DNA from: Eubacterium sp.
GTDB lineage: Bacteria > Bacillota > Clostridia > Oscillospirales > Acutalibacteraceae
DNA length: 64,000 nt
Assembly (NCBI GenBank): GCA_017446095.1
Contig: JAFSRN010000007.1
Span: forward strand, 1-64,000
Direction of reading: 5' to 3'
Shown: one piece after another, positions 6,041 through 14,149 of the stretch
Numbering within the stretch: position 1 is the stretch's first letter
How the letters are laid out: every line of letters starts with the position of its first letter
The notes under the pieces: model-generated
Told to the model about the DNA's origin: nothing
The model's input: the letters and a program-made list of their open reading frames with translations, nothing else
The model's database searches: none
Made by a program: the position numbers and the translations under genes

Positions 6041-8239
6041 ATGAAAAAGTTAAGAGTAAAACTTGAAAACTGTTACGGAATTCCTAAATTCGACTATGAA
6101 TTTGATTTTGAGAATAAAAATGCTTATGTTATTTATGCTTCAAACGGATTGATGAAAACATCAATTACAAAAACATTTGATGCGATTTGTAACGGAGAGA
6201 GCCCTGTTGAGGAAATCTTTGGAAGAACCCCCTCCTTTTCAATTACAGATGAATCCGGAAATCCTATAACGAATGAAAACACTCTTGTTGTAAAATCATA
6301 TGATGAGAGCTACTCTTCTAAGAATCTCTCAGCCCTTATAATGAAAGAGCATCTCAAAATTGATTATGACCGAATTACAAAATCCATATTAGAAGAAAAA
6401 GAAAGATTCATTCAAAAAATGGATTATAAGTTCAATAAAGGGACATCTTTTGAATCTGAGTTTAATTCAACATATAATTGTGAAAACATGTTGGATAAAC
6501 TTGAAAAAATAATGGATAGTGGTATAGGAAAAATTTACCCATTAGATTTTACAACTATCAATTATGCCGATGTATTTAACGATAAGGTTAAAGCGTTTAT
6601 TGACAAGAACTTCAAAGAATTAGTTGAATACAAAAACGAATATGAAGAACTAGTTAATAACTGCAAATATTTTAAACAAGGTACATTTAGTCAGTATAAT
6701 GCTAACAATGTATATTCTTCACTTGATGAAAATGGTTACTTCAATGCTGGACATACTTTGGTTTTGAATGATAATTCTCAGATTGTATCTGCTGATGAGT
6801 TTAATGCATTAATTGAAAGCGAAAAACAAAAAGTATTCAGCGATCCCAAACTTCTTAAAAAATTTGAAAAGATTGATAAGAGCCTTTCAAAGAACGCACA
6901 ATTAAGAGTATTCAGAAATATAATTGAAAACCATTTAGAATTAGTTAGTGAACTTGTACCTTTTGATTCTTTTAAGAAAAAATGTTGGAATAGTATTCTA
7001 AATTCACATATGTCTGATATCAATCTTTTAATAAGCGAATACAAAAAAGCTAAATATGATATCAAAAAAATCCAAGACGAAGCAAATAAACAAAGTGACG
7101 ATTGGAAATATGTAATTGATATTTTCAGCAAACGTTTTAAGGTGCCCTTTACTGTTTCTATTGGTAATCAGGAAGATGTAATATTAAGAAACGAGGTTCC
7201 TAGTTTTGTTTTCAAGTATAAAGATGACATTACTAATGATGAAGCAATTGTTGACCGTTCCAAATTAAATGATTTGTTAAGTGGAGGGGAACGTCGTGCT
7301 TTATACCTAATGAATATTGTTTTTGAACTTGAAGCTCTAAAGAAAGAAAATAAGAAAGCATTAGTTATTTGTGATGACATAGCCGAATCATTTGACTATA
7401 AGAATAAACACGCAATAATTGAATACTTATATGAAAACTACAATAGTGATAATTTTAAGTTTTTAATACTTACACATAATTTTGATTTCTTTAGAACCAT
7501 TTCTTCAAGATTGTTATCTACTGATAGGCATTATTCTCTTATGGCTTATCTTGATGCAAATCATAACGAAATCAAACTGCGTCAAGGGATGTATTTAAAT
7601 AGTGTATTTAATTATTGGCATAAAAATATTAGAAACAATGATTCTATAACTCTTGCCGTTATTCCATTTATCCGTAATATAATTGAATATACTAAATCAA
7701 CCGGAGATCCAGATTATCTAACTCTTACAAATCTATTGCATTATAAGCCATTTAGCGATACACCAACTAGTGATATTACATTTGCTGATTTGTCAACGAT
7801 TGTAAAAAAGACTTGGAATGATGTCGAAATATTAGATTATAAAACACCAACAGACAAAGTTTTTAATCTGCTTATTGATACAGCTAAAGATTTAACCAGT
7901 AATAAAACAGACGATCTGTTTACTTTAGAAGATAAAATAGTGGTTTCTATGGCGATAAGGCTGATAGGCGAAAAAATACTAATTGAAAAGTTGATAGATG
8001 CCGGTGTAATGGAAGATGATATAAAGAATATAAACAAAAACCAAACAGGAATACTAGTTGATATGTACAAGAATCATTATGGTAGAGATGATGATATGAT
8101 ACAAATTATTCAACCGGTACTGCTATTTACATCAGAAAACATTCACATTAATTCATTTATGTATGAGCCGTTAATAGACACAAGTCCTAACGAACTAAAA
8201 ATGACTTTTGGCACTTTAATTTTAGGCTTTGAGGAATAA
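6041..8239 (+). CDS. SMC/Rad50-like ABC ATPase partner of the RES protein
   Basis: The 732-residue protein has an N-terminal ATP-binding segment at about 30-46 (YASNGLMKTSITKTF), in which both conserved P-loop glycines around the Lys are replaced (Ala33, Met38) while Asn35-Gly36 and Lys39-Thr40 remain. A helical middle with Lys/Glu-rich stretches (120-370) follows. The ABC signature LLSGGERRAL, Walker B KALVICDDIAESFD and an H-loop LILTHNFDFF lie in the C-terminal half. This is the AAA_13/RecF-like class found in many two-gene phage-defence systems. It lies 30 bp behind the RES gene with AAAGGAAGG as ribosome-binding site and is followed by a terminator, so the pair is a closed operon. A role in sensing infection and releasing the RES effector is inferred. 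Confidence 0.8.
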   Translation: MKKLRVKLENCYGIPKFDYEFDFENKNAYVIYASNGLMKTSITKTFDAICNGESPVEEIFGRTPSFSITDESGNPITNENTLVVKSYDESYSSKNLSALIMKEHLKIDYDRITKSILEEKERFIQKMDYKFNKGTSFESEFNSTYNCENMLDKLEKIMDSGIGKIYPLDFTTINYADVFNDKVKAFIDKNFKELVEYKNEYEELVNNCKYFKQGTFSQYNANNVYSSLDENGYFNAGHTLVLNDNSQIVSADEFNALIESEKQKVFSDPKLLKKFEKIDKSLSKNAQLRVFRNIIENHLELVSELVPFDSFKKKCWNSILNSHMSDINLLISEYKKAKYDIKKIQDEANKQSDDWKYVIDIFSKRFKVPFTVSIGNQEDVILRNEVPSFVFKYKDDITNDEAIVDRSKLNDLLSGGERRALYLMNIVFELEALKKENKKALVICDDIAESFDYKNKHAIIEYLYENYNSDNFKFLILTHNFDFFRTISSRLLSTDRHYSLMAYLDANHNEIKLRQGMYLNSVFNYWHKNIRNNDSITLAVIPFIRNIIEYTKSTGDPDYLTLTNLLHYKPFSDTPTSDITFADLSTIVKKTWNDVEILDYKTPTDKVFNLLIDTAKDLTSNKTDDLFTLEDKIVVSMAIRLIGEKILIEKLIDAGVMEDDIKNINKNQTGILVDMYKNHYGRDDDMIQIIQPVLLFTSENIHINSFMYEPLIDTSPNELKMTFGTLILGFEE

Positions 8240-8242
8240 CTA

Positions 8243-8282
8243 AAAAAATCGCTAATCACATTGATTGTGACTGGCGATTTTT
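8243..8282 (+). terminator. terminator of the RES-ATPase operon
   Basis: Arms AAAAATCGC / GCGATTTTT with an inner TCACA / TGTGA stem and a T run, 4 bp after the ATPase stop. It also lies immediately beyond the tnpV stop on the minus strand. Confidence 0.8.
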
Positions 8283-8286
8283 CTTA

Positions 8287-8658
8287 TTAATATATTAATT
8301 CACTGTTTACTATTTCTCTTGCTTGGTTTGTGATGTTGTTCATTGCCTGAACCCAAGCCATCATATCATCTGCTTTGAGTTGTTTGTTAATACCTTGCTG
8401 CTCTTTGAGTTGCTTTACTATACGGTCATGCATCTCGGTTGCTCTAACGTCAACATCGTGTAAATATGTGTTCAACTTACAGCTGGTTTTAAGTGAGGTA
8501 TAGAACACTTTGTAATGTTTTATTATGTAGTCGAGATGCCTTTGCCCCCAATGACCGATTTCATAATTTGTTTCGGTTGAAAAAAGGTTTGGCAAATACA
8601 CTCCATTTACTAGCGTATAATCAAGTCCGTTCTTCTCATCGGTAATATACTTTTTCAT
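8287..8658 (-). CDS. tnpV: TnpV-like transposon-encoded protein
   Basis: The 123-residue product matches the TnpV family of clostridial mobilisable transposons (Tn4451-type) as I know it: an N-terminal ITDEKNGLDYTLVNGVYLPN, a central EIGHWGQRHLDYIIKHYK, and the C-terminal signature MMAWVQAMNNITNQAREIV. Length is normal for the family. Its function is unknown; it is carried by mobile elements and not needed for recombination in known cases. Here no large resolvase, tnpZ or other element gene accompanies it, so it is a leftover marker of past transposon traffic in the island. The ATG is preceded by GGAGGATTGT. Confidence 0.85.
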   Translation of the reverse strand: MKKYITDEKNGLDYTLVNGVYLPNLFSTETNYEIGHWGQRHLDYIIKHYKVFYTSLKTSCKLNTYLHDVDVRATEMHDRIVKQLKEQQGINKQLKADDMMAWVQAMNNITNQAREIVNSELIY

Positions 8659-8733
8659 ATTACAATCCTCCGTATGCTTAATTGATTATGTTTTCTATTC
8701 CTACAATCAAACATCGGCTGATTATGAAGATTC

Positions 8734-8761
8734 GGAGCACCCTATTTACATAGGGTGCTCC
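8734..8761. terminator. hairpin terminator
   Basis: Twelve-base perfect arms (GGAGCACCCTAT and complement) with a TTAC loop. It separates tnpV from the secreted-protein gene and is followed by T-rich sequence on the + strand. The remaining bases of the 8659-8870 gap show no gene. Confidence 0.6.
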
Positions 8762-8870
8762 TTGCTCTGCTTTTTTACGTGATATGCATTTTTCGATATA
8801 AAAGCCATCAGTATCTTATGCACTGTTTTTCCTAATAAAAGGTTTTCTTTTCTAATACTATTTAGCTATT

Positions 8871-9653
8871 TTATTTTGTTTTAACAGTTTTTGCTTTGCT
8901 CCAGGTGGAGTATGCCTTGAAGCCGTCCTTGCATTGGAAATACGTTCTCACACGAACATAGTAATTTTTCTTTGCTTTGAGTTTTTTAACCGTCTTTGCA
9001 GTATTTTTGTAACCCTTAACAGTTACGGTTTTTGTATTGCCCTTAAAGTCTTTTCTCGTTGAAAACTGTATTTGATAACCTGTAATGCGTTTTACGGACA
9101 TCTTTTTTGCCTGCTTTTTCCAAGTTACTTTAACAGCCTTCTTCTGACCTTTGACCTTGTTCAACTTCGTACCTAAAGGTCTGATTACAAATATCGGACC
9201 TTTGTTGATACCTTGTCTCTCACTTAGTAAATATTCTTCCTGTGTGAGACTATCAAGGTTTGTCCTCAAAGCATCACCGACAATATTAGTGGTACTATAT
9301 TCACCCAATCCTGTTATTTTAACCTTACAGTAACCCATATCTCTGTTATTTCCGAAGGTCAATTCATAATCCCGACCTTGAACGAGGCATTTAGTTTCCG
9401 ATTTATATTCTCCGTCCTCTTTATAGTTGTATCCGTCGTACACCTTAACTTCCGGCAATATTACTTTACCGTTCCAAGTTTTATAGTGCCAACCACCGTT
9501 AAAATTACCCCAAGCGTCCTTTCCCTGAACTTTGATATTTGTATAATAGTAATACGGTTCTACGTCTTTATTCTCTGCATACGCCGACACAGGAAACACA
9601 AGTGTAAAGAGCGAAACAACAACAAGTATAATGCTCGTTAATTTTTTATTCAT
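8871..9653 (-). CDS. secreted protein with C-terminal fibronectin type III-like domain
   Basis: The 260-residue product has a signal peptide (Lys-rich start, hydrophobic 7-22, likely cleavage after AYA at 24-26). Residues 35-125 form a Tyr/Gly-rich beta region with two Cys. Residues 133-149 carry LDSLTQEEYLLSERQGI, closely matching a segment in the neighbouring 496-residue secreted protein. The C-terminal 95 residues (about 163-258) resemble an Fn3 or Ig-like module: VKVTWKKQAK, GYQIQFSTRKDFKG, KKNYYVRVRTY. No wall anchor is present, so it is probably released. It sits at the end of the agr-like locus and has its own promoter, so it may be an agr-controlled exoprotein; that is inference. Confidence 0.65.
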   Translation of the reverse strand: MNKKLTSIILVVVSLFTLVFPVSAYAENKDVEPYYYYTNIKVQGKDAWGNFNGGWHYKTWNGKVILPEVKVYDGYNYKEDGEYKSETKCLVQGRDYELTFGNNRDMGYCKVKITGLGEYSTTNIVGDALRTNLDSLTQEEYLLSERQGINKGPIFVIRPLGTKLNKVKGQKKAVKVTWKKQAKKMSVKRITGYQIQFSTRKDFKGNTKTVTVKGYKNTAKTVKKLKAKKNYYVRVRTYFQCKDGFKAYSTWSKAKTVKTK

Positions 9654-9674
9654 AACAATTACCTCCTGAAATTA

Positions 9675-9704
9675 TAATAGCACTGATAATATATTTCGTC
9701 AATT
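9675..9704 (-). promoter_or_regulatory. promoter of the 260-residue secreted protein gene
   Basis: On the minus strand TTGACG, a 17-bp spacer and TATTAT occupy the 55-bp gap behind the 496-residue gene, followed by CAGGAGGT as ribosome-binding site. The gene can thus be expressed separately from its neighbour. Confidence 0.55.
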
Positions 9705-9708
9705 AATT

Positions 9709-11199
9709 CTAACTCCAAACCTGTACAGGTGTCATCTGCGGCTTGTACACCAAACTATTCCACGGCACAGTGCTACTTGTAAAGTCTGACATATTACCAA
9801 AGTAGGACATATCTCCGAGAGTTACAAAGCGGTTTTTTATCGCACCGTTATGAGTGCTTACGTACCAGCCTGCAGTAATACCATTTCCCTGCGCTTTGAT
9901 TTTTTTCAATCCCTCTAACTCAGTTCGTTTTGCATCGTCACCAGTTCCTAACTTTGTGCTTAAATCGTGTTCAAGATTAACCGTGTTTCCTGAGTAAGCA
10001 ATATGAGTGATTTTTGAATAATAACAATGAATATTTTTCATATTTTGCGCTGTCTTTGACGCCTGTGTGCCCGGCGTTTTAGGTTCGATATATGCACGGT
10101 TTATATAGTGTTCTTTATGAGCGTTAGTACTGTTAGAACCTCTGTCATCAATAGCGGCGATAACGATAAAATCCTCAAGATTACCGTTTGTATCCTTTTT
10201 TTCGTCAAGACATAACGACTGAAGAACCGTTCTGTCATTTGGAACATCAAATCCTATTGAATCACTACCTGTAAACCAACCTGTGGCGTAGCGACAATTT
10301 TGTATGCTCGTATTTGTCTGTGCAGTTGCACCGTTATATAATGCGCTAATAAAACTATTTTTTCCATACACCATATACCTCTCTCGGTCTGTATATATAC
10401 TATTTCCATAAGCAATACTTATGCAAAGATAATTATCAGACGCGGCGACTTTGCCATCAAAGGCAGATTTGCCGTCAAAAGTGGGAAACAAATTCAAAGT
10501 TTTTTCAGTACCTAATGAGACATCTCCGGTGCTATCAAATAGCAGCTCTCTGCACTTTAGATAATACGGGCCTATTATCGTTCTTGCATTTCCTGTACCA
10601 TACGGTGTGCCCTCAATATACATAATATATTTCGAGCCATTATGGTCAACAATCTCAACGCTGTCTCCATGTCCATCATATTCAATATAATTTTGGTCGA
10701 TTGTATATTGTTCGGCTCCAAAAGTCATAGCAGTACTTCCGTAATAAGAACGCCTTTCAATATATATTTTTGCATAACCGCTTTTTCCAGCAGTAGAACG
10801 CACGATATACGAATCATTATTCTTCTTAAAAACAGCAAAATTCTGCATACATTCATATCTTAAATTAGGTTCTTGACCTACTATGTTCTCAGTAAAGCTT
10901 CTAAAGAAAACAGCATTTGCAACACTCTTTGCAGGTAATGCTTTAGGCTGCAAAAACTTGTTGTTTTCAGATACTTGATCCTCTGATAAGCTAATTCCTT
11001 CCTCCTCGCGCTGCAGTGCCAAATATTCTTCTTGTGTCATAGCATCAAACTCATCTTCTGAGTACGAACTAAGTTTCCTTTTAACATTTTTGTCACTATT
11101 GGCAGCAAAAGCGCACATCCCCTGTGAAAGCACACCTAAACATATTGTAAAAATAATCAAAGCGCATATAAACCTGCGTTGCAATAACTTTCGTTTCAT
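9709..11199 (-). CDS. large secreted protein of unknown function, possible beta-propeller
   Basis: The 496-residue product has a clear signal peptide (KRK start, hydrophobic 11-27, cleavage after AFA at about 30-32). Next comes an acidic linker with EFDAMTQEEYLALQREEEGI (50-69), shared with the neighbouring secreted protein. The rest (85-496) is rich in beta strands, Tyr, Gly and Asn with recurring blocks such as GHGDSVEIVDHNGSKYIMYI and DNYLCISIAYG, as in propeller-type extracellular proteins. A distant resemblance to helveticin-like bacteriocin propellers is possible but I cannot establish it. Its position beside an agr-like system suggests a quorum-controlled exoprotein. RBS AAGGAGAG precedes the ATG. 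Confidence 0.6.
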   Translation of the reverse strand: MKRKLLQRRFICALIIFTICLGVLSQGMCAFAANSDKNVKRKLSSYSEDEFDAMTQEEYLALQREEEGISLSEDQVSENNKFLQPKALPAKSVANAVFFRSFTENIVGQEPNLRYECMQNFAVFKKNNDSYIVRSTAGKSGYAKIYIERRSYYGSTAMTFGAEQYTIDQNYIEYDGHGDSVEIVDHNGSKYIMYIEGTPYGTGNARTIIGPYYLKCRELLFDSTGDVSLGTEKTLNLFPTFDGKSAFDGKVAASDNYLCISIAYGNSIYTDRERYMVYGKNSFISALYNGATAQTNTSIQNCRYATGWFTGSDSIGFDVPNDRTVLQSLCLDEKKDTNGNLEDFIVIAAIDDRGSNSTNAHKEHYINRAYIEPKTPGTQASKTAQNMKNIHCYYSKITHIAYSGNTVNLEHDLSTKLGTGDDAKRTELEGLKKIKAQGNGITAGWYVSTHNGAIKNRFVTLGDMSYFGNMSDFTSSTVPWNSLVYKPQMTPVQVWS

Positions 11200-11232
11200 A
11201 ATAAATACTCTCCTTGTATGTTAAAAATCATT

Positions 11233-11280
11233 TTTTATTTTACACAACTTGTATAAGTCAAAACAATACTTCAAACAACT
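11233..11280 (-). promoter_or_regulatory. promoter and possible LytTR (AgrA) sites of the 496-residue gene
   Basis: On the minus strand TTGACT (11256-11261) is followed by a weak -10 around 11233. Two AGTTGT direct repeats (complements at 11244-11249 and 11275-11280) lie 31 bp apart, about three helical turns. AGTT cores in direct repeat are typical of LytTR regulators such as AgrA, whose gene is 1.6 kb away. The assignment is tentative. Confidence 0.35.
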
Positions 11281-11437
11281 AAAAGTCGCCCCCTTCATAA
11301 TTTTCTGCTTCACTTATTCTCTTTTTGTTTTAATATATTTGCCACTCTTTTATAATTTTAGTGTACAATAAATATATATTTTTTTCATATTTAGGTCAAA
11401 AAAGAAGAAAAATCGGTCAAAATTATTAAAAATATTG

Positions 11438-11476
11438 AAAAACACCGTTTCACATATAAGCGAAACGGTGTTTTTT
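11438..11476. terminator. terminator of the agrA-agrC operon
   Basis: Arms AAAAACACCGTTTC / GAAACGGTGTTTTTT with a 9-10 base loop and T runs on both strands, 8 bp beyond the agrC stop. The rest of the 11281-11437 gap is AT-rich without a gene. Confidence 0.85.
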
Positions 11477-11483
11477 AAAATAA

Positions 11484-12776
11484 TCATTGATTTATAGGAA
11501 TAACAATTACTATTTCAAATTCTTTTTTATCATGATAATAGTTCCATTGAAGTTCCCCTTTGTATTTATCAATTATGCGCTCAATACTTTTTGTTCCAAA
11601 ACCATGTAGTTGTTTGTTTTTCTTCGATGTAATCAGCTTACCTCTATCCGAATTAGGTGACTTATCACTGCTGTTGATTAATACAATTTTATGGTACGAA
11701 CCTAAAGCATTAGATATTTGCAAATCAATATACTTTTCATTAGAAGGCTCTGCAGCCTCAACTGCATTATCTAACAGATTGTTAAACAAAGCGGAAGTAT
11801 CGTTGATTGCCATAAATTCAAAATTATCTGTAATTGTGTTAATCCTGAAATCTATACTTTTTTCTTTGCAAATGTCACTATACTTACTTAGAATTACATC
11901 AAGAATACTGTTTTTTGTCTGAGCAATTTTACTTAGATTAACAACTTCTCCCTTTAATTCACTTAAGTACTTATGTATATCCGATATATTATCCATGCTT
12001 TGAATTGCTTGAATATGGTTTTTATAGTCGTGAGCCATAATTTGCATATCTTCGTTCTTCTTTTCAAGCAAATTCAAATATTGCAGATCAATCTCATTCT
12101 TTTGAGATGTTAACTCTAATTCAATGAGTTTTTGACTGTTCTTCTCGGCCTGCTCATAAATCCAATAAACAATTATGTTAACAATTAAAACAAATGATAT
12201 TGAAAAAATACTAACGATATTTTGGGCATGGTTTAATTGTAAGCCATCCGTAATCGCTTTAAAAACAGCTATAATAATTACACTACTTATGGGTAAAAGT
12301 GATAACGCATACCATTTACCCCAAGTATTTGATCGTGTTTCTCTTGTTGATAGTTTTGCAACAATACTTGTTAATAACAAATAAATGATTCTACTAATAA
12401 CTACTCCAGATTCAAAGTGTTCAGTAATAACTTCTTGAGAAGTAATATTCAAAACAAGAGCAATAATATATGCAGTTAAGAATTCAGATGCGAGTTGCAA
12501 AACAAGCAACACTATTGAATGGAACAATACTGACTTTAAAGAGCTGTGATACAAAAAATATAGAAGTAAAAAATTTGCTGATAGTATTATAAACATATTT
12601 ACAAATTCATTGTTGATAATAAATTTGTAAATCAACATTAATAATAAATATGTTCCAACAGTTATCAATAATGTATAACTGTTTTTTAGTTTTTCGTTAT
12701 AAAGGGCTTTCGCATACAAAAATACAATTAAAGCCTCTGAAACATAAGTAAATACTAAAAATAAAAAATCGACCAT
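11484..12776 (-). CDS. AgrC-like sensor histidine kinase (GHKL)
   Basis: The 430-residue protein has six to seven predicted membrane segments in residues 1-208, as in AgrC-type peptide receptors. A dimerisation helix follows, with the phosphoacceptor His249 in MAHDYKNHIQAIQ. The GHKL ATPase comes next, with N-box FNNLLDNAVEAAE (331-343) and G-box HGFGTKSIERII (391-402). It should bind the cyclic peptide made from AgrD at the cell surface and phosphorylate the LytTR regulator encoded 2 bp upstream. Length and topology match agrC. It lies downstream of agrA, whereas the order in S. aureus is B-D-C-A; here agrD and agrB are divergent. Symbol withheld because specificity is unproven. Confidence 0.85.
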   Translation of the reverse strand: MVDFLFLVFTYVSEALIVFLYAKALYNEKLKNSYTLLITVGTYLLLMLIYKFIINNEFVNMFIILSANFLLLYFLYHSSLKSVLFHSIVLLVLQLASEFLTAYIIALVLNITSQEVITEHFESGVVISRIIYLLLTSIVAKLSTRETRSNTWGKWYALSLLPISSVIIIAVFKAITDGLQLNHAQNIVSIFSISFVLIVNIIVYWIYEQAEKNSQKLIELELTSQKNEIDLQYLNLLEKKNEDMQIMAHDYKNHIQAIQSMDNISDIHKYLSELKGEVVNLSKIAQTKNSILDVILSKYSDICKEKSIDFRINTITDNFEFMAINDTSALFNNLLDNAVEAAEPSNEKYIDLQISNALGSYHKIVLINSSDKSPNSDRGKLITSKKNKQLHGFGTKSIERIIDKYKGELQWNYYHDKKEFEIVIVIPINQ

Positions 12777-12778
12777 AA

Positions 12779-13504
12779 TTATCTCCTTTCTAAAAGATAG
12801 AAAAACATTCTTTTGATTTCATTTTGTTTTTTAGGAGCAATAGATATTTCGTATCGTTCGATTATTTTGCCATTTGAATCTTTGTTTGCAAGTACAAGCC
12901 GAGTCCTACTGTGGTTAATAGAATAATCAAGATTCACCAGATAACTAGAGTGTGGACTAACAAAAGATATTCCGTTAAGTTTTGCTTTCCAATAACTCAA
13001 TTTTTCTCTTGAATAATATATCCCATTCACTGTAACGACTTTTGTTTTCTTTTTAGCAATTTCCAAATAAATAATGTCATTTGCATATATTCTAGTGTTT
13101 TGTGCAGATTGAACATCATAAAAAATAATAATATCGTTTTTTATCAAATCTGATACATCATCAAGCGTTCGATTAAACCTTAATATATCTATAGGCTTTG
13201 ACAGAAATCTAAATGCCTGAATCCTAAAAGCATCATCTAAATAACAATCATATGAAGTAACAACTATTATAATGCTATGTGGATTTTTGTGTTGTAATTC
13301 TTTACCTGTTTTGATTCCATTGATTACACCCATTTCAACATCTAAAAAAACCAAATCAAAAAGCAGAGGTTCTTCTAACAATTCCTCACCTGATGTAAAC
13401 TTAAAAATATTTAATGAGACCTTTCTTTCATCATAATAGTTTCTACATTGGTCTTCTAGATAATCACAAAAGAGTTTATCATCATCACATATTGCAATAT
13501 TCAA
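12779..13504 (-). CDS. AgrA-like LytTR response regulator
   Basis: The product of about 241 residues has a receiver domain (1-120) with acidic pocket CDDDK at 6-10, phosphoacceptor Asp55 in VFLDVEMG, Thr/Ser at VVTSYD and Lys in LSKP. A LytTR DNA-binding domain follows (about 137-235: YLEIAKKKTKVVTVNGIYYSR, FVSPHSSYLVNLDYS). I start it at TTG 13504, preceded by AGGATG, because the receiver begins there (NIAICDDD). A further upstream ATG at 13570 would add 22 atypical residues. The stop is 2 bp from agrC, so both are co-transcribed. It should activate target promoters on phosphorylation by the kinase. Confidence 0.85.
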   Translation of the reverse strand: MNIAICDDDKLFCDYLEDQCRNYYDERKVSLNIFKFTSGEELLEEPLLFDLVFLDVEMGVINGIKTGKELQHKNPHSIIIVVTSYDCYLDDAFRIQAFRFLSKPIDILRFNRTLDDVSDLIKNDIIIFYDVQSAQNTRIYANDIIYLEIAKKKTKVVTVNGIYYSREKLSYWKAKLNGISFVSPHSSYLVNLDYSINHSRTRLVLANKDSNGKIIERYEISIAPKKQNEIKRMFFYLLERR

Positions 13505-13586
13505 ATAATCACATCCTAAAAAATGGTATATTAATAATCGCTTTAGACAATCCTTAATATACCATAACATTTATGATTTGTAAAAT

Positions 13587-13928
13587 TTATTTTTTCATCG
13601 CAAATGTTTGACTAATAGACACTAATGAGTTTAAATCCTCATAATCGCATAATAGCAAGTTTTCATTTATACTTTTTATTAATTCACTTTTATTATGACC
13701 ATCACGCGAAAGTCCCAACAGAAAATAGTCCGGAGTTTTTTCAAGAGCAAGTGATAAAGCTGTGAATTTTTCTAAACCTGTTCCGGATAAACCCCTTTCT
13801 AAACACGATATCTGTTTATCTGTTATCTCAATATGTGCAGATATTTTATCCGTTAATTCCTGCTGCGTAATACCCAATATGTTTCGTTGATTCTTTACAC
13901 GATTACCAACTTCTTCAAGAAAAGTCAT
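13587..13928 (-). CDS. XRE-family regulator in the agr-like locus
   Basis: The 113-residue product is a helix-turn-helix protein: VGNRVKNQRNILGITQQELT and ITDKQISCLERGLSG (about 5-50) form the XRE domain, followed by a short helical tail. Start chosen at 13928, where AGAGGTGAT gives a strong ribosome-binding site; the longer reading adds nine unlike residues. It is first in the operon with agrA and agrC (82 bp gap) and diverges from agrD. The shared intergenic region contains three TTAGAA-type sites, so it may repress one or both promoters and add a second input to the quorum circuit. That is inference; canonical agr loci do not have such a gene. Confidence 0.75.
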   Translation of the reverse strand: MTFLEEVGNRVKNQRNILGITQQELTDKISAHIEITDKQISCLERGLSGTGLEKFTALSLALEKTPDYFLLGLSRDGHNKSELIKSINENLLLCDYEDLNSLVSISQTFAMKK

Positions 13929-13981
13929 TATATCACCTCTAATCAACTTTAACAATATTTTTCAATCCAGTACACACAAAT

Positions 13982-14042
13982 AGTTAGAAAATTCTAATAT
14001 AATTAGAATTAGAGAAAAAATATTAGATTTTTCTAATAATAT
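13982..14042. promoter_or_regulatory. palindromic operator cluster between XRE and agrD
   Basis: Within 60 bp there are TTAGAA-AA-TTCTAA, a TTAGAATTAGA direct-repeat block, and ATTAGA-TTTT-TCTAAT. These half-sites fit binding by a small dimeric XRE protein, whose gene starts 54 bp to the left, and lie upstream of the agrD -35 box. Confidence 0.5.
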
Positions 14043-14092
14043 CGGTATTTTTGTCATTAAAAACTACTTTTTGTTTTATTCCTACCTACTTA

Positions 14093-14121
14093 TTGATAAT
14101 TTGGGTTTTATTATCTAAAAT
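14093..14121 (+). promoter_or_regulatory. agrD-agrB promoter
   Basis: TTGATA (14093-14098), a 17-bp spacer and TAAAAT (14116-14121) lie 28 bp upstream of the agrD start, with AAAGGAGG as ribosome-binding site. Confidence 0.6.
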
Positions 14122-14149
14122 TGAATTATCAAAGAAAGGAGGAATTCAT

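Noticed and set aside
8287..8658. tnpV as sign of an intact Tn4451-type transposon
   Set aside because: No large serine recombinase, mobilisation gene or element ends were found around it; it is a lone remnant.
9709..11199. Helveticin-like bacteriocin assignment for the 496-residue secreted protein
   Set aside because: Only a vague propeller-like strand pattern and one GHGD stretch suggest it. No diagnostic motif is seen, so I left it as function unknown.
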